Below are positions 11,573 to 22,654 of a DNA stretch of 64,000 bases, piece by piece; the first letter of the stretch is position 1; each line of letters opens with the position of its first letter. The DNA comes from Sthenelais limicola (taxonomy: Eukaryota > Annelida > Polychaeta > Phyllodocida > Sigalionidae): positions 17,568,067 to 17,632,066 of the forward strand of contig OW804094.1 in NCBI GenBank assembly GCA_942159475.1, written 5' to 3'. A program made the position numbers and the translations under genes. The notes beneath the pieces are model-generated. The model was not told the origin of the DNA and searched no databases. It saw only the letters and a list, made by a program, of their open reading frames with translations.

Positions 11573-11910
11573 ATGTGCATTTAACTTGGTTGCACTGGAG
11601 AATTAGATGAGAAAAGGTGCAGCGCAGTTACAATACTATCCCCTGTATCACATGTCAGGCTATTACCATGCACAATTAAGTGCTCTATATTGTAGTCTAA
11701 ACTACTTGACTTGATTTATAGCCATGCTGATACTTGAGCTCAGGCCTGCTCTGTTTTTTGTTGGCCACAAAAAGATCCAGAAATGTCTTTAAAGCTTTAG
11801 CGGAGTGAGGGAGGGAGGATGGAATGGGGGTGGGGGGATCCCGGGCCTAATTATCTTCATAACCATTTATAATCATGGCCGATATAGAGCTGACGTCCTG
11901 TCATGTATAC

Positions 11911-12166
11911 AGTCTAGGCCCAAAGATGAGAGAGTCCCTTCAAACGAAGAGACAGCCTCTCGCCTCAAACCACAAAGTGCCATTATAATTCCATTCAGCC
12001 CGCAAAATGACATTATATTGACTATTCAGAAAATCTGTCCTATAAATAACCTTTAAATTTCGTACCCATTAGAACGCCTAGTCCTAGGCCAGGAAACCGA
12101 TTAGCGAAGTAGGCGTCCAATCACTAACATACAATTCTTATCTGATCTGAGGGTTTGGACCTATAC
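11911..12166. mobile_element. M4 element, full length
   Basis: AGTCTAGGCCCAAAGATGAG at the left mirrors TTTGGACCTATACT at the right. The inside contains CTCGCCTCAAACCACAAAGT and the CCTAGTCCTAGGCCAGG block. About 256 bp. Confidence 0.65.
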
Positions 12167-12689
12167 TGAATACTGGTTTGTGTCAGGATTACGACAGCTG
12201 TGTTTAATTTGTTATCTAAAATGGTTTATTTTATTTTATTTTGCGTGATCAGTTTAATACCCAGGAATGTAGCTGTAACACTCCTCCGTAAATCCGTAGA
12301 TGATAGATCTACTCTCTACCAATGAGGTAAACAGTCTAGATACTTAGGTCCCACAACGACCAGAGACCACTGTCAGCTATACAATTCCACCTCCTCATTC
12401 CTCCCTCAACAGGATCAACAGAGCCTACCTAGCGTTACAAATATTCATTTACTCACGGTGCATGCTGGAGCAATCAGCTTGTGAACCTGCATACTTTCAT
12501 GCAGTGGGTATCGAGGATGTTTTAAAGTCTATTATACGTCTATATACGTATTGCCATAGTAACCGGGTTTAATTCATTATATTTTGTTTTGTATTGATAA
12601 CATATTGGTGGTATTTGCGTTCCTTTTGTACCCTAACTAGTTCATCTCTAAATAATTGTTTTGGACATGGCTCTTGTAGGTATTTATAT

Positions 12690-12921
12690 GGGTCAGATTT
12701 TCAGAAATGTACAATTGGCAGCTCTACACATTTAGTAAATTCAGCTAAATTAAGCTGCAATTCCGTCAATACAAGGTAAATTCGAGTATATTTGGCATTG
12801 CATTGATTCTAGCAATGTTTGGTTAGGTTAAACTGTATTTTGAACTTTATTTTCGTCATAAATTTGGGTTATTTGAGAAGATTGGCGAAGTTGAATTGTA
12901 CATTTTCTGAAAATCTGACCC
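12690..12921 (+). mobile_element. M1 MITE copy
   Basis: Canonical ends, one A short in the left terminal repeat. ATAT and ACAT flank it. It ends 200 bp before the first visible SPATA1-like exon. Confidence 0.87.
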
Positions 12922-13122
12922 ACATGTGTTTTGTATACTGCTTGTATATACATGAATATGCATGCAAAGCATATTATATCTATGTACATGTACAATTTCC
13001 TCTGGGCCCTTCCAAATAGACCCATTCATAACCGGTTGGAATTAAGGGTAAATACTCAGGTTGAGATTCAGATTTCAAATTGCATCAAATTAGATTGAAT
13101 ACATATTATTATTATGTTGCAG

Positions 13123-13229
13123 TTGGTGGACCTGCATGTGTATGTGGTGCCCCCCGACCTGTGGCGAGACCACCTGAATAGTGCCATCAACCAAATCATT
13201 AACGATACAGTCTCCGCCGGATTTATCAG
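13123..13229 (+). CDS. SPATA1: SPATA1-like gene, exon 1 in window (conserved N-terminal domain, part 1)
   Basis: The acceptor is ...TTATGTTGCAG and the donor is AG|GTATGT. The exon is 107 nt, opens at a codon boundary and ends after two bases of an Arg codon. It encodes LVDLHVYVVPPDLW followed by RDHLNSAINQIINDTVSAGFI. This lines up with the human SPATA1 start as I remember it (LVELHVFYVP, then an SAGFLR motif), so it is the first strand and helix of that family's N-terminal domain. SPATA1 is a testis-enriched protein whose molecular role is poorly defined; I infer homology, not function. The exon has a good acceptor and no in-frame Met, so at least one upstream exon should carry the start codon. 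I did not find it. A 500-bp GA-rich tract begins about 150 bp after the donor. Confidence 0.85.
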
Positions 13230-13384
13230 GTATGTATACACCCGGTTACCATAGCAACCCATTCAGGCGTCACCACCATGCTTTCAACTCCATCATCTCA
13301 CCTAACAACCGAACTAGGACAGCTAAAAAAGCTTCAGCTCTCTAGTGCTGCTATTTCAAAGGAAAGCGTTAGAGATGTGGAGAA

Positions 13385-13885
13385 AGATAAAGATAAGGAG
13401 AGAGAAGGGAGAGAGTGAGGGGAGAGAGAGACTGAGAGAGGGGGAGAGAGGGGAGCAAGAGAGAGAGAGGGGGGAGAGAGAGACAGAGAGAGGGAAAGAG
13501 AGACAGAGAGAGGGGGAGAGAGACAAAGAGAGAGAGAAAGAGGGAGAGAGGGGAGAGAGAGACAGAGAGGGGGAGAGAGAGACAGACAGAGAGGGGGAGA
13601 GAGGGGAGAGAGAGAGAAGAAGGGAGAGAGGGGAGAGAGAGACAGAGAGGGGGAGAGAGAGACAGAGAGAGGGAGAGAGAGACAGAGAGAGAGGGGGAGA
13701 GAGACAAAGAGGGAGAGAGGGAGAGAGGGGAGAGAGAGACAGAGAGGGAGAGAGAGCGAGTGTGAGACAGGGAGAGAGAGACAGAGAGGGAGAGAGAGAC
13801 AGAGAGAAAGATAGAGAGAGAGAGTGGGGAGAGAGAGGAGGGAGACAGAGAGAAGAGAGGGAGAGAGAGAGAGGGGGGGGTTATA
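13385..13885 (+). repeat. GA-rich simple-sequence tract
   Basis: About 500 bp of GAGAGAGGG and GACAGAGAG permutations on the plus strand. Open frames of 190-199 codons on the two strands are by-products of the composition. It lies early in intron 1 of the SPATA1-like gene and could form triplex or other non-B DNA. Confidence 0.92.
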
Positions 13886-14276
13886 GAGGACATTTCCCTT
13901 ATATAAAGCGTATGTAATCGTACCTGATTATTTGTACAAGTACCTTGTGTCGCTAATGCAAAAATCAAAAGATGAATCTAGAATCCTCATTGAAGTGCTT
14001 TATAGGTCATATGAGCAACCTTTGATATACCTGTACAAGGATATATCATGGTTTGTTTGTATACTTTGTGTCCCAATTGTGTCCTAACAACCAAAATACG
14101 ACAGAGCTAAAAAAGAAAAGAAAAAGCAACTACTAGATGTCGTGGTGTTATTCCAAAGGAACAAAGAGAGATGAAAGGAAATATCCTTATATTTACGTAT
14201 AAAATATGACCTGATTATTTAATTTTGTCGTAAGGAATATAATATTATGTCCTTATTTCAGAGGTAATAAATATAT

Positions 14277-14511
14277 GGGTCAGATTTTCAGAAAATGTAC
14301 AATTCACCTTCACCGATCCTCTCAAATAACCCACATTTCAGACGAAAATAAAGTTCAAAATACAGTTCAACCTAGCCAAACAGATTGCTAGAATCAATGC
14401 AATGCCAAATATACTCGAATTTACCTAGTATTGGCCAAACTGCAGGTTAATGTAGCAGAATTTACTAAATGTGTACAGCTGCCAACTGTACATTTTCTGA
14501 AAATCTGACCC
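14277..14511 (-). mobile_element. M1 MITE copy
   Basis: Canonical ends with ATAT on both sides. Confidence 0.88.
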
Positions 14512-14640
14512 ATATAGAAGAATTGCCCTATTATGTAGATGTTATATGAGCAGAATCTTATGAGCAACATATGGTCTGATTATATCATGTTTTAAGAAAG
14601 ATATATCTATAGTTTGCCTTCGATTTTCCATTTGTTATAC

Positions 14641-15043
14641 ATGTGTTATATAAAAATAGTCACAAGTCGCAAAATTGATATTTTTCAAATTGTTTTATTT
14701 GTAAGATGTCTTAGCGGGAATGTGTTCATTTTTGGGGTGCGTAACACTGTTCGTAGCATGAATACATTTATCAAATTTCAGGACAGTGTATTAAATGCAT
14801 TCATGCATTTGTAAGGTCATCTTATAGTGTATATTAGCTACTATACTAGTAAATGTCCACCCAGAAATATTGCAAACTTTTATCATCAAAAATAAAAATA
14901 TCAAACTTACAATATAGAAATACTTATTAGATGGTCTACTGTTTACCATCATTAGAATCGGCTTGACCTTATCATTTCAAATATAATGATATCTCAAAAT
15001 CCATTTCTTGCGACTTGTGACTCATTTCCCTGAAACACATCAC
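14641..15043 (+). mobile_element. M2 MITE copy with eroded left end
   Basis: The left terminal repeat is degraded (ATGTGTTATATAAAAATAGT then CACAAGTCGCAAAA). The right end is intact (GCGACTTGTGACTCATTTCC...CACATCAC). It is bracketed by 30-bp direct repeats of host sequence. Confidence 0.78.
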
Positions 15044-15072
15044 ATATCTAGTTTGCCTTGGATTTCCCATTT

Positions 15073-15307
15073 GGGTCAGATTTTCAGAAAATGTACAATT
15101 GGCAGCTCTACACATTTAGTAAATTCTGCTAAATTAGGCTGCAATTTGGCCAATACTAGGTAAATTCGAGTATATTCAGCATTGCGTTGATTCTAGCAAT
15201 CTGTTTGGTTAGGTTGAACTGTACTTTGAACTTTATTTACATCTGAAATTTCGGTTATTTGAGAGAATTGGTTTAGGCGAATTGTACATTTTCTGAAAAT
15301 CTGATCC
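15073..15307 (+). mobile_element. M1 MITE copy
   Basis: Canonical left end; the right end is CTGATCC. A perfect ATTT duplication flanks it. It was inserted just beside the M2 copy at 14641. Confidence 0.88.
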
Positions 15308-15764
15308 ATTTACATCCACTCACTCATCTGCAGTATTTACCAGGATGTTTTGCTATATCACCTCGCAACAACAATTAGTTACAAAACACCTTATGATTAT
15401 GTAGATCCACTCATCAAACGCTACACGTCAAAGCGCTCCTATCTCTTCTATGCTTTAGTCATTCACTCTTATCTTACCTTATCAAGCCATAATCAAAGTC
15501 TCCTTAACCCCACCTCCAACATCAAAGTACCCACTCCATGTCCTCTTATCTCCTCATTGAATGTTTGCTAATGGGTTTGATTCGGTTATTATTTGACCTA
15601 TTTGGGTGCACCTAGGCAGTGCTACTATTCTACTTTCTGTTTCGGTAGAGTTCCATTGAGATGCCTTTCTTTCTCCATCTTCTCTAACAATATCTCAACT
15701 ACATTAACTATATTATATGTTCTACTTCTTCCTGCTTACATGTTTGTATTTCTTTCTTGATTAA
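15308..15764. other. No feature recognised
   Basis: Intron sequence with no recognised repeat. A 73-codon open frame near 15350 has no family resemblance or splice support. Confidence 0.45.
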
Positions 15765-15975
15765 AGGGTGGCCTCCACTGGCTGCGGTAAGCTCTGCGGT
15801 AAGCCTTGCGATGGTCTGTGCTGGTTCTGTAGGTGGTGAGGAATGACGAGGTCCTGCCTACATGGTCAGTGAACCATGTACTCAGGAACTCGCCACTTCT
15901 CACCAACACAGCACCATCGCAAGGCTTACCGCAGAGCCTACCGCAGAGCTTATCGCAGCCAGTGGAGACCACCCT
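15765..15975. mobile_element. PIF/Harbinger-like palindromic MITE, copy 1
   Basis: AGGGTGGCCTCCACTGGCTG at the left pairs with AGCCAGTGGAGACCACCCT at the right. The internal arms (AAGCTCTGCGGTAAGCCTTG) also pair, giving a 211-bp foldback. TAA flanks both sides, the TWA duplication typical of PIF/Harbinger elements. Confidence 0.75.
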
Positions 15976-16298
15976 TAAAAGTCCATCTAGTGGCACATAT
16001 AGCCATTGCCATGACACAGATCATGCTAAACTAAAAGTAGAGGTTATCAAATTGTATAGCAAACCTTTTCTCGTGATGAAGAAACATTACCAATGACTAT
16101 GTATTGTATTACCATTGTCTTTATTCATATTGTATTTCCCAATCATTTCTGGCCTACCTGGAAGATCTGCTAAGCAGAAGGTGCTAGCCTTGTTTCTGTA
16201 ATTGCTTATAGAAATAAAAAATGGGAAGTGAAGTGACCTTACCTGTCCCTTATGCTGAGGGTTCTGTATTAGAGATCTGTCCACAAATAGAGGACTTA

Positions 16299-16509
16299 AG
16301 GGTGGTTTCCACTGGCTGCGATAAGCTCTGCGGTAAGTTCTGTGGTAAGCCTTGCGTTGGTGCTGTGATGGAGAGAAGTGGCGAGGTCTTGCCTACATGG
16401 CCAGTGAACCATGTAGGCAGGACCTCGTCATTCCTCTCCACCTACAGAATCAGCACAAACCATCGCAAGGCTTACCGCAGAGCTTACTGCAGACAGTGGA
16501 GACCACCCT
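16299..16509. mobile_element. PIF/Harbinger-like palindromic MITE, copy 2
   Basis: Same 211-bp design as the copy 320 bp upstream: AGGGTGGTTTCCACTGGCTG to CAGTGGAGACCACCCT, flanked by TTA on both sides. The central stem contains CATGGCCAGTGAACCATG. Confidence 0.75.
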
Positions 16510-16879
16510 TTACTGTATAAACAATTAATGGACATATAAAACTCGGAAACAATTCCCTCACAGAGTGACTCTGTTCAGCTCAGTTTCTACAGTTTACTTA
16601 ACCAATAGTTGAACACACAATTGATATTTAGACATCGTGTCCTTAGAGGTGCTTTAGGGGAACCCAGGACTTAAATGAACTGACCCTATAATGCTAGTTA
16701 TGTAACTATTATTGCAGGGATAATGTGTTCATTCATGCATGCAGTACCAATATTATCTGAGGTTTTATTCACGCTGGTGTATACATGGTATTGGTTGTTG
16801 TGCATATTAGTCATGTGTGGTGCTAGTTAGTTTTAAGCTGTTGGTTCAGGTGGATATGGTGAAAATAATCAGGGATTTC

Positions 16880-17190
16880 TTTCTTTCTTTGCTTCTCCTC
16901 TTGCTCCTGCTCCTGCTCCTCCCCCCACCCTCCTGCTGCTGCTGCTCCTTCTTCTTCTTCTTCTTCTTCTTCTCCTTCTCCTTCTCCTTCTACTCCTCCT
17001 CCTCCCCCTCCTCAGAGACAGTACATTTAGGGTGATTAAGGGTCTCTGCCCTCCTCCTCCTTCCCCTCCTTCTCCTTCTCCCTCTTCTCCTCCTCCTCCT
17101 CCTTCTTGTCTTCCTCCTCCTCCTTCCTCTTCTTCTCCTCCTCTTAGCTCCTCTTCTTCTTCTTCTTCTTCTTCTTCTTCTCCCTAATTG
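16880..17190 (+). repeat. Pyrimidine-rich (TCC/TTC)n tract
   Basis: Two blocks of CTC, CTG and TTC triplets separated by 30 bp of normal sequence. It contains a (TTC)n run at 16948-16972 and another at 17152-17181. It lies in intron 1, about 730 bp before exon 2. Confidence 0.9.
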
Positions 17191-17199
17191 TTTATTTTC

Positions 17200-17918
17200 C
17201 TTTCCATCTTCTATACCCTAATCTCAACATCAGTATCATCATTATTTCAATGGCGTTTGCCACTAATATGAAAATACATAATAAAATGGTTTGTGAGAAT
17301 CATTAAACCACAGAGTATAGAATGACATGTTGCTCTGTTTCAGGGTTGGAGTCTTCTGTTTGTTAGATACAAGAGAAATCCTTCATTTCATCATGACTGT
17401 CCCCAGTATTTTTATTTGCTACTAATTATAAACTTAAACTTGCGCGGATAATCATTTAAGACCTCAGGAATGAAAGTCTTCAGAAATCAGTATTTTTAAA
17501 ACATGAAAAATATCGAATTTCACCCAAATTCCATCGTTTTTAACCTAAAGTTTTCAAAAGAAATTCTCAGATTTTTAGAAACATTTTACAAAATTCGATT
17601 AACGAAATTACGTCGAAACTTTCAAAGATTAATATCATCAAAATAACTTTTCCCTTTTCCCCTACTCTTGCTCTTGTCAGAAATATTTGGGTATTTTTGT
17701 CATGTCCCCACATTCATTTCTGAGTGGTTATTCTGTATTGAATTATTGTCCATGAGCCCATTATCTTGATATGTAATTGAACTCCATTAATTGTAAGCTA
17801 TTATAACATTAATTCATTGTACACTGTGCATGCCTGTCTACGATTCAATTGTCATTTTACGGAGGATTAGCCGTATAAAAATTCTAAATAAAATAATTAA
17901 AAAAATGTTTTCTTTCAG
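17200..17918. other. Intron sequence, no feature recognised
   Basis: AT-rich. The final 20 bases form the acceptor tract of exon 2. Confidence 0.5.
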
Positions 17919-18036
17919 GGTTTTACCTGAGTCTTCAATTTACACGTTACGCGAGGAGTTGGAACAACAACTTGGTTACGATATCATACCCAGAGAATAT
18001 GTCTTCCTTAAAAGTGTCGGCCGATGCCTTACCAGG
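17919..18036 (+). CDS. SPATA1: SPATA1-like gene, exon 2 in window (conserved N-terminal domain, part 2)
   Basis: The acceptor is TTTCTTTCAG and the donor is AGG|GTAAGT. The first base completes the Arg codon left open by the previous exon, and the exon then reads 39 whole codons. It encodes VLPESSIYTLREELEQQLGY followed by DIIPREYVFLKSVGRCLTR. Human SPATA1 has a similar block at this point (TLRALRERLGEF...FLFLKCIGNNL). The pattern of a strand, an amphipathic helix and 'FLK-S/C-xGR' resembles a ubiquitin-like or DCX-like fold, but that is an inference from spacing only. The intron before it is 4.7 kb. The intron after it is 33.6 kb and contains most of the transposons in the window. Confidence 0.88.
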
Positions 18037-18997
18037 GTAAGTGCTATACTTTTATTTCTTTTTAATTTATTTGTTTTTATTATCATAGGGAAGGTAGATA
18101 AGAGAGAGCCGGTGATATCAGGAATTCACTTCATGGAACACATTTTGTTCTTGCTGTGAATATAACTTCACTTGGATGTTTCTTTGGAGATATGTCATTT
18201 ATCCTGCGTATGAAGTACGTCCATGGTTGACAATACGTCATTACATATGAACTTTTCTTGGTATATTTAAATGTCTTGGCCTTGAAATAATGAAAACAAT
18301 AATAAAAAAGTGGAATTAGACAACCATCCATCACTGCGGTCACCCAGAAAATGCTCCATTTTCTACAATTTTCTATGCATAACTAAGGGGATGTAAGGCA
18401 AGTGGTTCTAACCACTTACATCCACAGGTGAATTGTACTGATTCAAATCAATGATTAATTTACCACATTGCACCAAAGTCTTAGGAGCTTTTTCAGCAGC
18501 TGTGAGCAAGTATAAGGAAATCAGAATGTTAAGTTGCAAGGCCAAATATAGACAACTGTGTGTACTCCATCCTACAGATCTATAATTCACATTACAACCT
18601 CAGCTTCATGGTTGCAAACTTAAAACACTAACAACTGGGAAAACTATCTACCTACCAGCAACATCACTATACACAACCTGAATACTACAACTGCGGTCTT
18701 TACCTTTTAAATAATTGTGAAATATTTTGTACATCCAAACTTTCTCTCTTGTATTTAAACTACACACATAGTTGGTAATATTTCAAGTGGTAGTTTTCTA
18801 AAGACATTTCCTGTATGTCATCGTTTTCTGGACAATAGTCTGTTACTACAGATCATGATATTCGCATGTCTGAAGAAAGGTATTAAGGGATAGGACAATT
18901 TCCGGCGTAGTTTTCTGTTGTTATTTGCTGTTGATAAACAGTTACTGCTGGAACATTGAATAGGTGTATTACGCAGGGGCAGTGAATGGGTGTATGA
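18037..18997. other. Start of the 33.6-kb intron, no feature recognised
   Basis: No repeats or coding signals were recognised after the GTAAGT donor. Confidence 0.5.
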
Positions 18998-19640
18998 GGG
19001 TCAGATTTCCAGAAAACATCTCTCAAATTCTGCTAAATTAGAGTGAAAAATGATAAATACTGAGTATGTCTGAGTGTATTCTGTATTGTATTCATTCAAT
19101 ATATCTGTTTGGTTGCGTTGAACCGTAAGATATAACTAAACGCGAGCTGCATATGGGGCAACGTATTCACAAAACGCAAGTGACTTTTGGTGAGTGTCTT
19201 TCACAAGTGCCGAAGGCACGCGTGAAAGACACTCACCAAAAGGCACAAGCGTTTTGTGAATGCGTTGCCCCATATGCAGCTCAAGTTTAGTTATATTTTT
19301 ATGCCATGATATATATTTAAGAGTTATTTAAGAGTTATTTACCTTCATTTCATGTCAAAAACAAGCGCCTACAACGTTGCGTCATGAAATGAGCGTCATT
19401 GATTGGCGCAGCTATAATTACGTAACCAATCAAAATAGCGGGAGTAAATTGGTTGCATTCGAAAAGCGGATTCCGCTAGTGAAATCCAGGCATGTTTATG
19501 CCATGGTCTAATCTGGCCATGTTTTTGTGGATACGCACAGCTATCATGGCATAATATTTTGAACCTGATTTTCGGCTTAAATTTTGGTTATTTGTGGGGA
19601 TTGGTGAAGGCCAATTGTACATTTTCTGAAGACTTGACTC
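18998..19640 (+). mobile_element. M1 MITE copy split by a nested insertion
   Basis: The left part (GGGTCAGATTTCCAG...GTTGAACCGTA) ends near 19130. The right part (TTTTGAACCTGATTTTCGGC...TGTACATTTTCTGAAGACTTG) resumes near 19557. In other copies these halves are contiguous. ATGA and ATTA flank the outer ends. Confidence 0.8.
19131..19557. mobile_element. Palindrome-bearing element nested in M1
   Basis: It begins with a long hairpin, ATATAACTAAAC...GAGCTGCATATGGGGCAACG against CGTTGCCCCATATGCAGCTC...GTTTAGTTATAT, with an inner stem GGTGAGTGTCTTTCAC / GTGAAAGACACTCACC. It then runs from TTATGCCATGATA to TATCATGGCATAA. A related diverged copy lies at 24620-24966. Confidence 0.7.
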
Positions 19641-19797
19641 ATTACGCACGAGCTGGGAGCCTTGTTTGACTGATACCATTTGCCCCCTACTGTACTTGGC
19701 AACTCTAAGAGAAAGACGTAAATATGAAACATTTGTTTAACCTCGCTATACTTTACACATTGGGAGAGCGGGGGAAGGTGGGTGAGGACATATAATG

Positions 19798-20109
19798 GTA
19801 TGTGTTACAGGGAAATGAGTCACAAGTCGCAAAAAAAGGAGCTTGAGATATCATCATATTTGAAAAGATGAGATCAAGCCGATTCTTATGATGGTTAACA
19901 TTAGGACATCTAATTAGTGTTTCTATATTTCATGTTTGATATTTCTATTTTTGAAAAGAAAAGTTAGCATTGGTACATGTATTCATATATGGCTTAAGGT
20001 GGTAGATATTCCCAAAATGGAAACATTCCTATAAATGCATCTTGTGGATAAATCACTTAGAAAAATATCAATTTTGCGACTTGTGACTCATCTTCCTGTT
20101 ACACATCAC
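19798..20109 (-). mobile_element. M2 MITE copy, internally deleted
   Basis: Left GTATGTGTTACAGGGAAATG, right TTGTGACTCATCTTCCTGTT plus ACACATCAC. It is about 310 bp, 95 bp shorter than full copies. Confidence 0.8.
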
Positions 20110-20114
20110 ATATA

Positions 20115-20795
20115 GACAGTTGGCCATATGGGATATTGATGCATTTTTTTGAGTTTTCGTGACCACCTCTTGGGGGTAAGTTTTTTTTTGCATACTAAAG
20201 CAGTATGACCCTAGAAATAACATACTATTTTTCACAAGCTCAACTCTTGCACGTTTTTCGGGAAATTGGCCTGCAATAAGACCATTGCTATATATTAAAA
20301 ACACCCTCAGAGGCACACAGATTGATGTGAAAATGGGGGGAACAAATCCTTACTTGGGGAGGAAATCCTTCAATTTACTGGAAATTGTGGACTTGGTGGT
20401 AGATTTTTGAAATTTAGCATGGTGTTAGAACAGGCCATGGGATTGTCAAAAAACGCTCGCTACAAGTTGGCTGTCCCCCCTGGTGGCTGGTAGCTGCAAA
20501 ATTCAAAATGGCCGCCGCAAAACACAAAATGTGCTATATCTTTGCTCCTACTGACTAGATTTTCAAGTATAATACCTATTATTGGATGTTTTTGAGTATG
20601 AGGAATTCATTTTTTTAGTTCTTTTTATGTTTGAAGGTCATTTCAAGGTCATTTCAAGGTCAAATTTAAATATGGCCTCTGCCATGAACAGGCAATGTCT
20701 TATCTAGGCTCCTACTAGCACCATATGTTCATATGTCCAAATCCCCATGTACAAAGATTTTCAGTTGGACATCTATGTTTGAAGTCATTTTCTAT
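20115..20795 (+). repeat. 0.7-kb inverted repeat, left arm
   Basis: It starts GACAGTTGGCC, with TA before it, and contains GAGTTTTCGTGACCACCTCT and AAGGTCATTTCAAGGTCA. The reverse complement of most of it recurs at 29541-30200 at over 90% identity by eye. The sequence after it (to about 21577, ending GCATACTGTC) may belong to the same element. Confidence 0.75.
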
Positions 20796-21580
20796 TTGAA
20801 GTCAGTTTCAAGGTACAATCCTGCATATGGCAAATGCAAATTATCATTCATGTTTGATATTTTGTGGACATATCGCCTGCCCTAGTAGTCAACCTCAAGA
20901 TTTTGTAACCATTATCGCATTTGGTTTAATTATTACAGGCAGATGAAATATACCTTTAAAATGGCAAAATTTGCAGAAAATTGGATCTCAAAATCTACTA
21001 ATGACCTTGACCGTTGACCTCTAAATATGACCTTTAACAGTCCAATAAATTCTCAATTTTTTATATAAAAGTAATTCCACTTATAAAGTGGAATATGTTA
21101 AATCAATATTATATAGGAATAGTGGATATTTCAAGCAAAATAATTTATTATTGATTAAATTTGATATTTTTAACTTTTTTTAAAAAACACCTATAATTAT
21201 ATTTCCACAAGGGTGACAGAGTGATACTTGGCAGATTTAAAATGAGGAGATTCTTGAAATTTAGATGATAAAATGATAAAAAAGCATTGTATGATCTGAA
21301 ATGCATAATGTATATACCCTCATCCCCAGACCAGTACCAAAATGTTCAAGTGGCTGAATATGATGAAGAGACCTCTCACCACCCCCATCCCCCCTCTGTC
21401 CCTCCACCCCCTCCCCTGTCGCGTGGAATAGTTTGGCCCTGTATGTAATGAAATTAAAAGGACAATATCTAAAAAGTATGAAATTTAGTTGAAATTGTCT
21501 GAATTTCAGCAATTTTCAGAATAAAAACGATTATTTCCCATAATTATAAAAAATATTCATGAAATAATGGCTGCATACTG
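20796..21580. other. Possible inner continuation of the 0.7-kb repeat
   Basis: It has the same style as the arm before it (repeated 'AGGTCA' phrases, ACCTTGACCGTTGACCTC) and ends near ATACTGTC, which would mirror GACAGT. There is no second copy in the window to confirm it. Confidence 0.3.
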
Positions 21581-22312
21581 TCCCCCTGATGCGACTAAAC
21601 TCCCTACCCATGGCCTATCAGAGATTGGTAATCAAGCTATTTATCTGTGACCTCAAGGAATTTAGTCAATTTTTTCACTTTGTATTTCTCACCCCACCCC
21701 CATTTCCCCCATTCTGCTGGCCAGGTGGAAGCAATTTTCTGAACAGCCCACTACAAGGATTTAGTCTTAGGTTTCTGAAGATCAAGTGATCCAATTATTA
21801 TAAACTGTCTGGTGTCAGATTATTATGTATCTTGCTTAAAAACTAATGTGAGCACACTCTTTGAAAGTGAGTATCACTGTTAATTTACGGTTAATCTATG
21901 GAACACCTCTCTTTCATTGAAAATCCATCTAACTCTGATTCCCTTATGTATCTTTGTATTGATTCATTTTTCTCTTGCCACATGTCTTTGACTATATATT
22001 TTGTAAACTGGGCGCATTAGAAGAACCCAGTAGGGAGAATGCCAACCCAGTGAAAATAAATTCTTCAAAAAAAAGAAGATAATAGTTCCTAGTCCCCATG
22101 AGCTTTGTACATCCTTCAGCACTATTGGCGGTATAGATATGTTTTAAAAATGTAATAATCCACCAAAATAAGATTCAAGCCTTTTCTCCAGGTAAAAAGT
22201 GCATAAACCCATCCTTTGTTACTGGAAATTGGGTCATGTGAAAATGGAGGTACATTTCACATTCATACTGTAGTTCCTTATGAGACTTAAATAACTGTAT
22301 AAGGGTCATATT
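21581..22312. other. No feature recognised
   Basis: Intron sequence without recognised repeats. Confidence 0.45.
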
Positions 22313-22650
22313 TTCAGAAAATGTACAATTCATTTTCAATAATCCTCTCAAATAACCCTAATTTCAGCCAGAAATGAATTTCAAAATACAGTTCAACCTA
22401 ACCAAAGAGATTGCTAGAATCAATACAGTGCCAAATATACTGCACTCGGCATTCAGTGCTGGCGCTGTGCCTGATGTGGGGGACATGGGTTCGAATCCCG
22501 GACCCGGTGGAGGTTTTTAAAAAGCCACGTCTACCAATGTCCATATGTCCAAACCTCACCTTGCTTTCGGAATGCCACGTCGGTCAATTGACCAAAATAT
22601 ACAGTGCCAAATATACTCAAATTTACCTAGTATTGCCCAAATTGTCGCTA
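22313..22650 (-). mobile_element. M1 MITE copy, interrupted by a SINE and truncated on the right
   Basis: The left end is GGGTCATATTTTCAG and the body is normal to CCAAATATACT. It is then interrupted and resumes as CAAATTTACCTAGTATTGCC before running into LINE sequence. The right terminal repeat is missing. Confidence 0.78.
22442..22598 (+). mobile_element. tRNA-derived SINE insertion
   Basis: It has a tRNA-like head with a textbook B box (GGTTCGAATCC, 22488-22498) and a weaker A box near GGCATTCAGTGCTGG. The 19-bp target ATACAGTGCCAAATATACT is duplicated exactly at 22423-22441 and 22599-22617, proving retroposition into the M1 copy. The unit is about 157 bp, so it is either a short SINE or a truncated one. 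Confidence 0.75.
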
Positions 22651-22654
22651 TCCC

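Noticed and set aside
1..13122. Start-codon exon of the SPATA1-like gene
   Set aside because: Several ATG-GT combinations exist but none has a convincing SPATA1-like N-terminus in the right phase. Reporting one would be a guess.
13345..13968. 190- and 199-codon frames in the GA-rich tract
   Set aside because: Simple-sequence artefact (Glu/Arg on one strand, Ser/Leu on the other).
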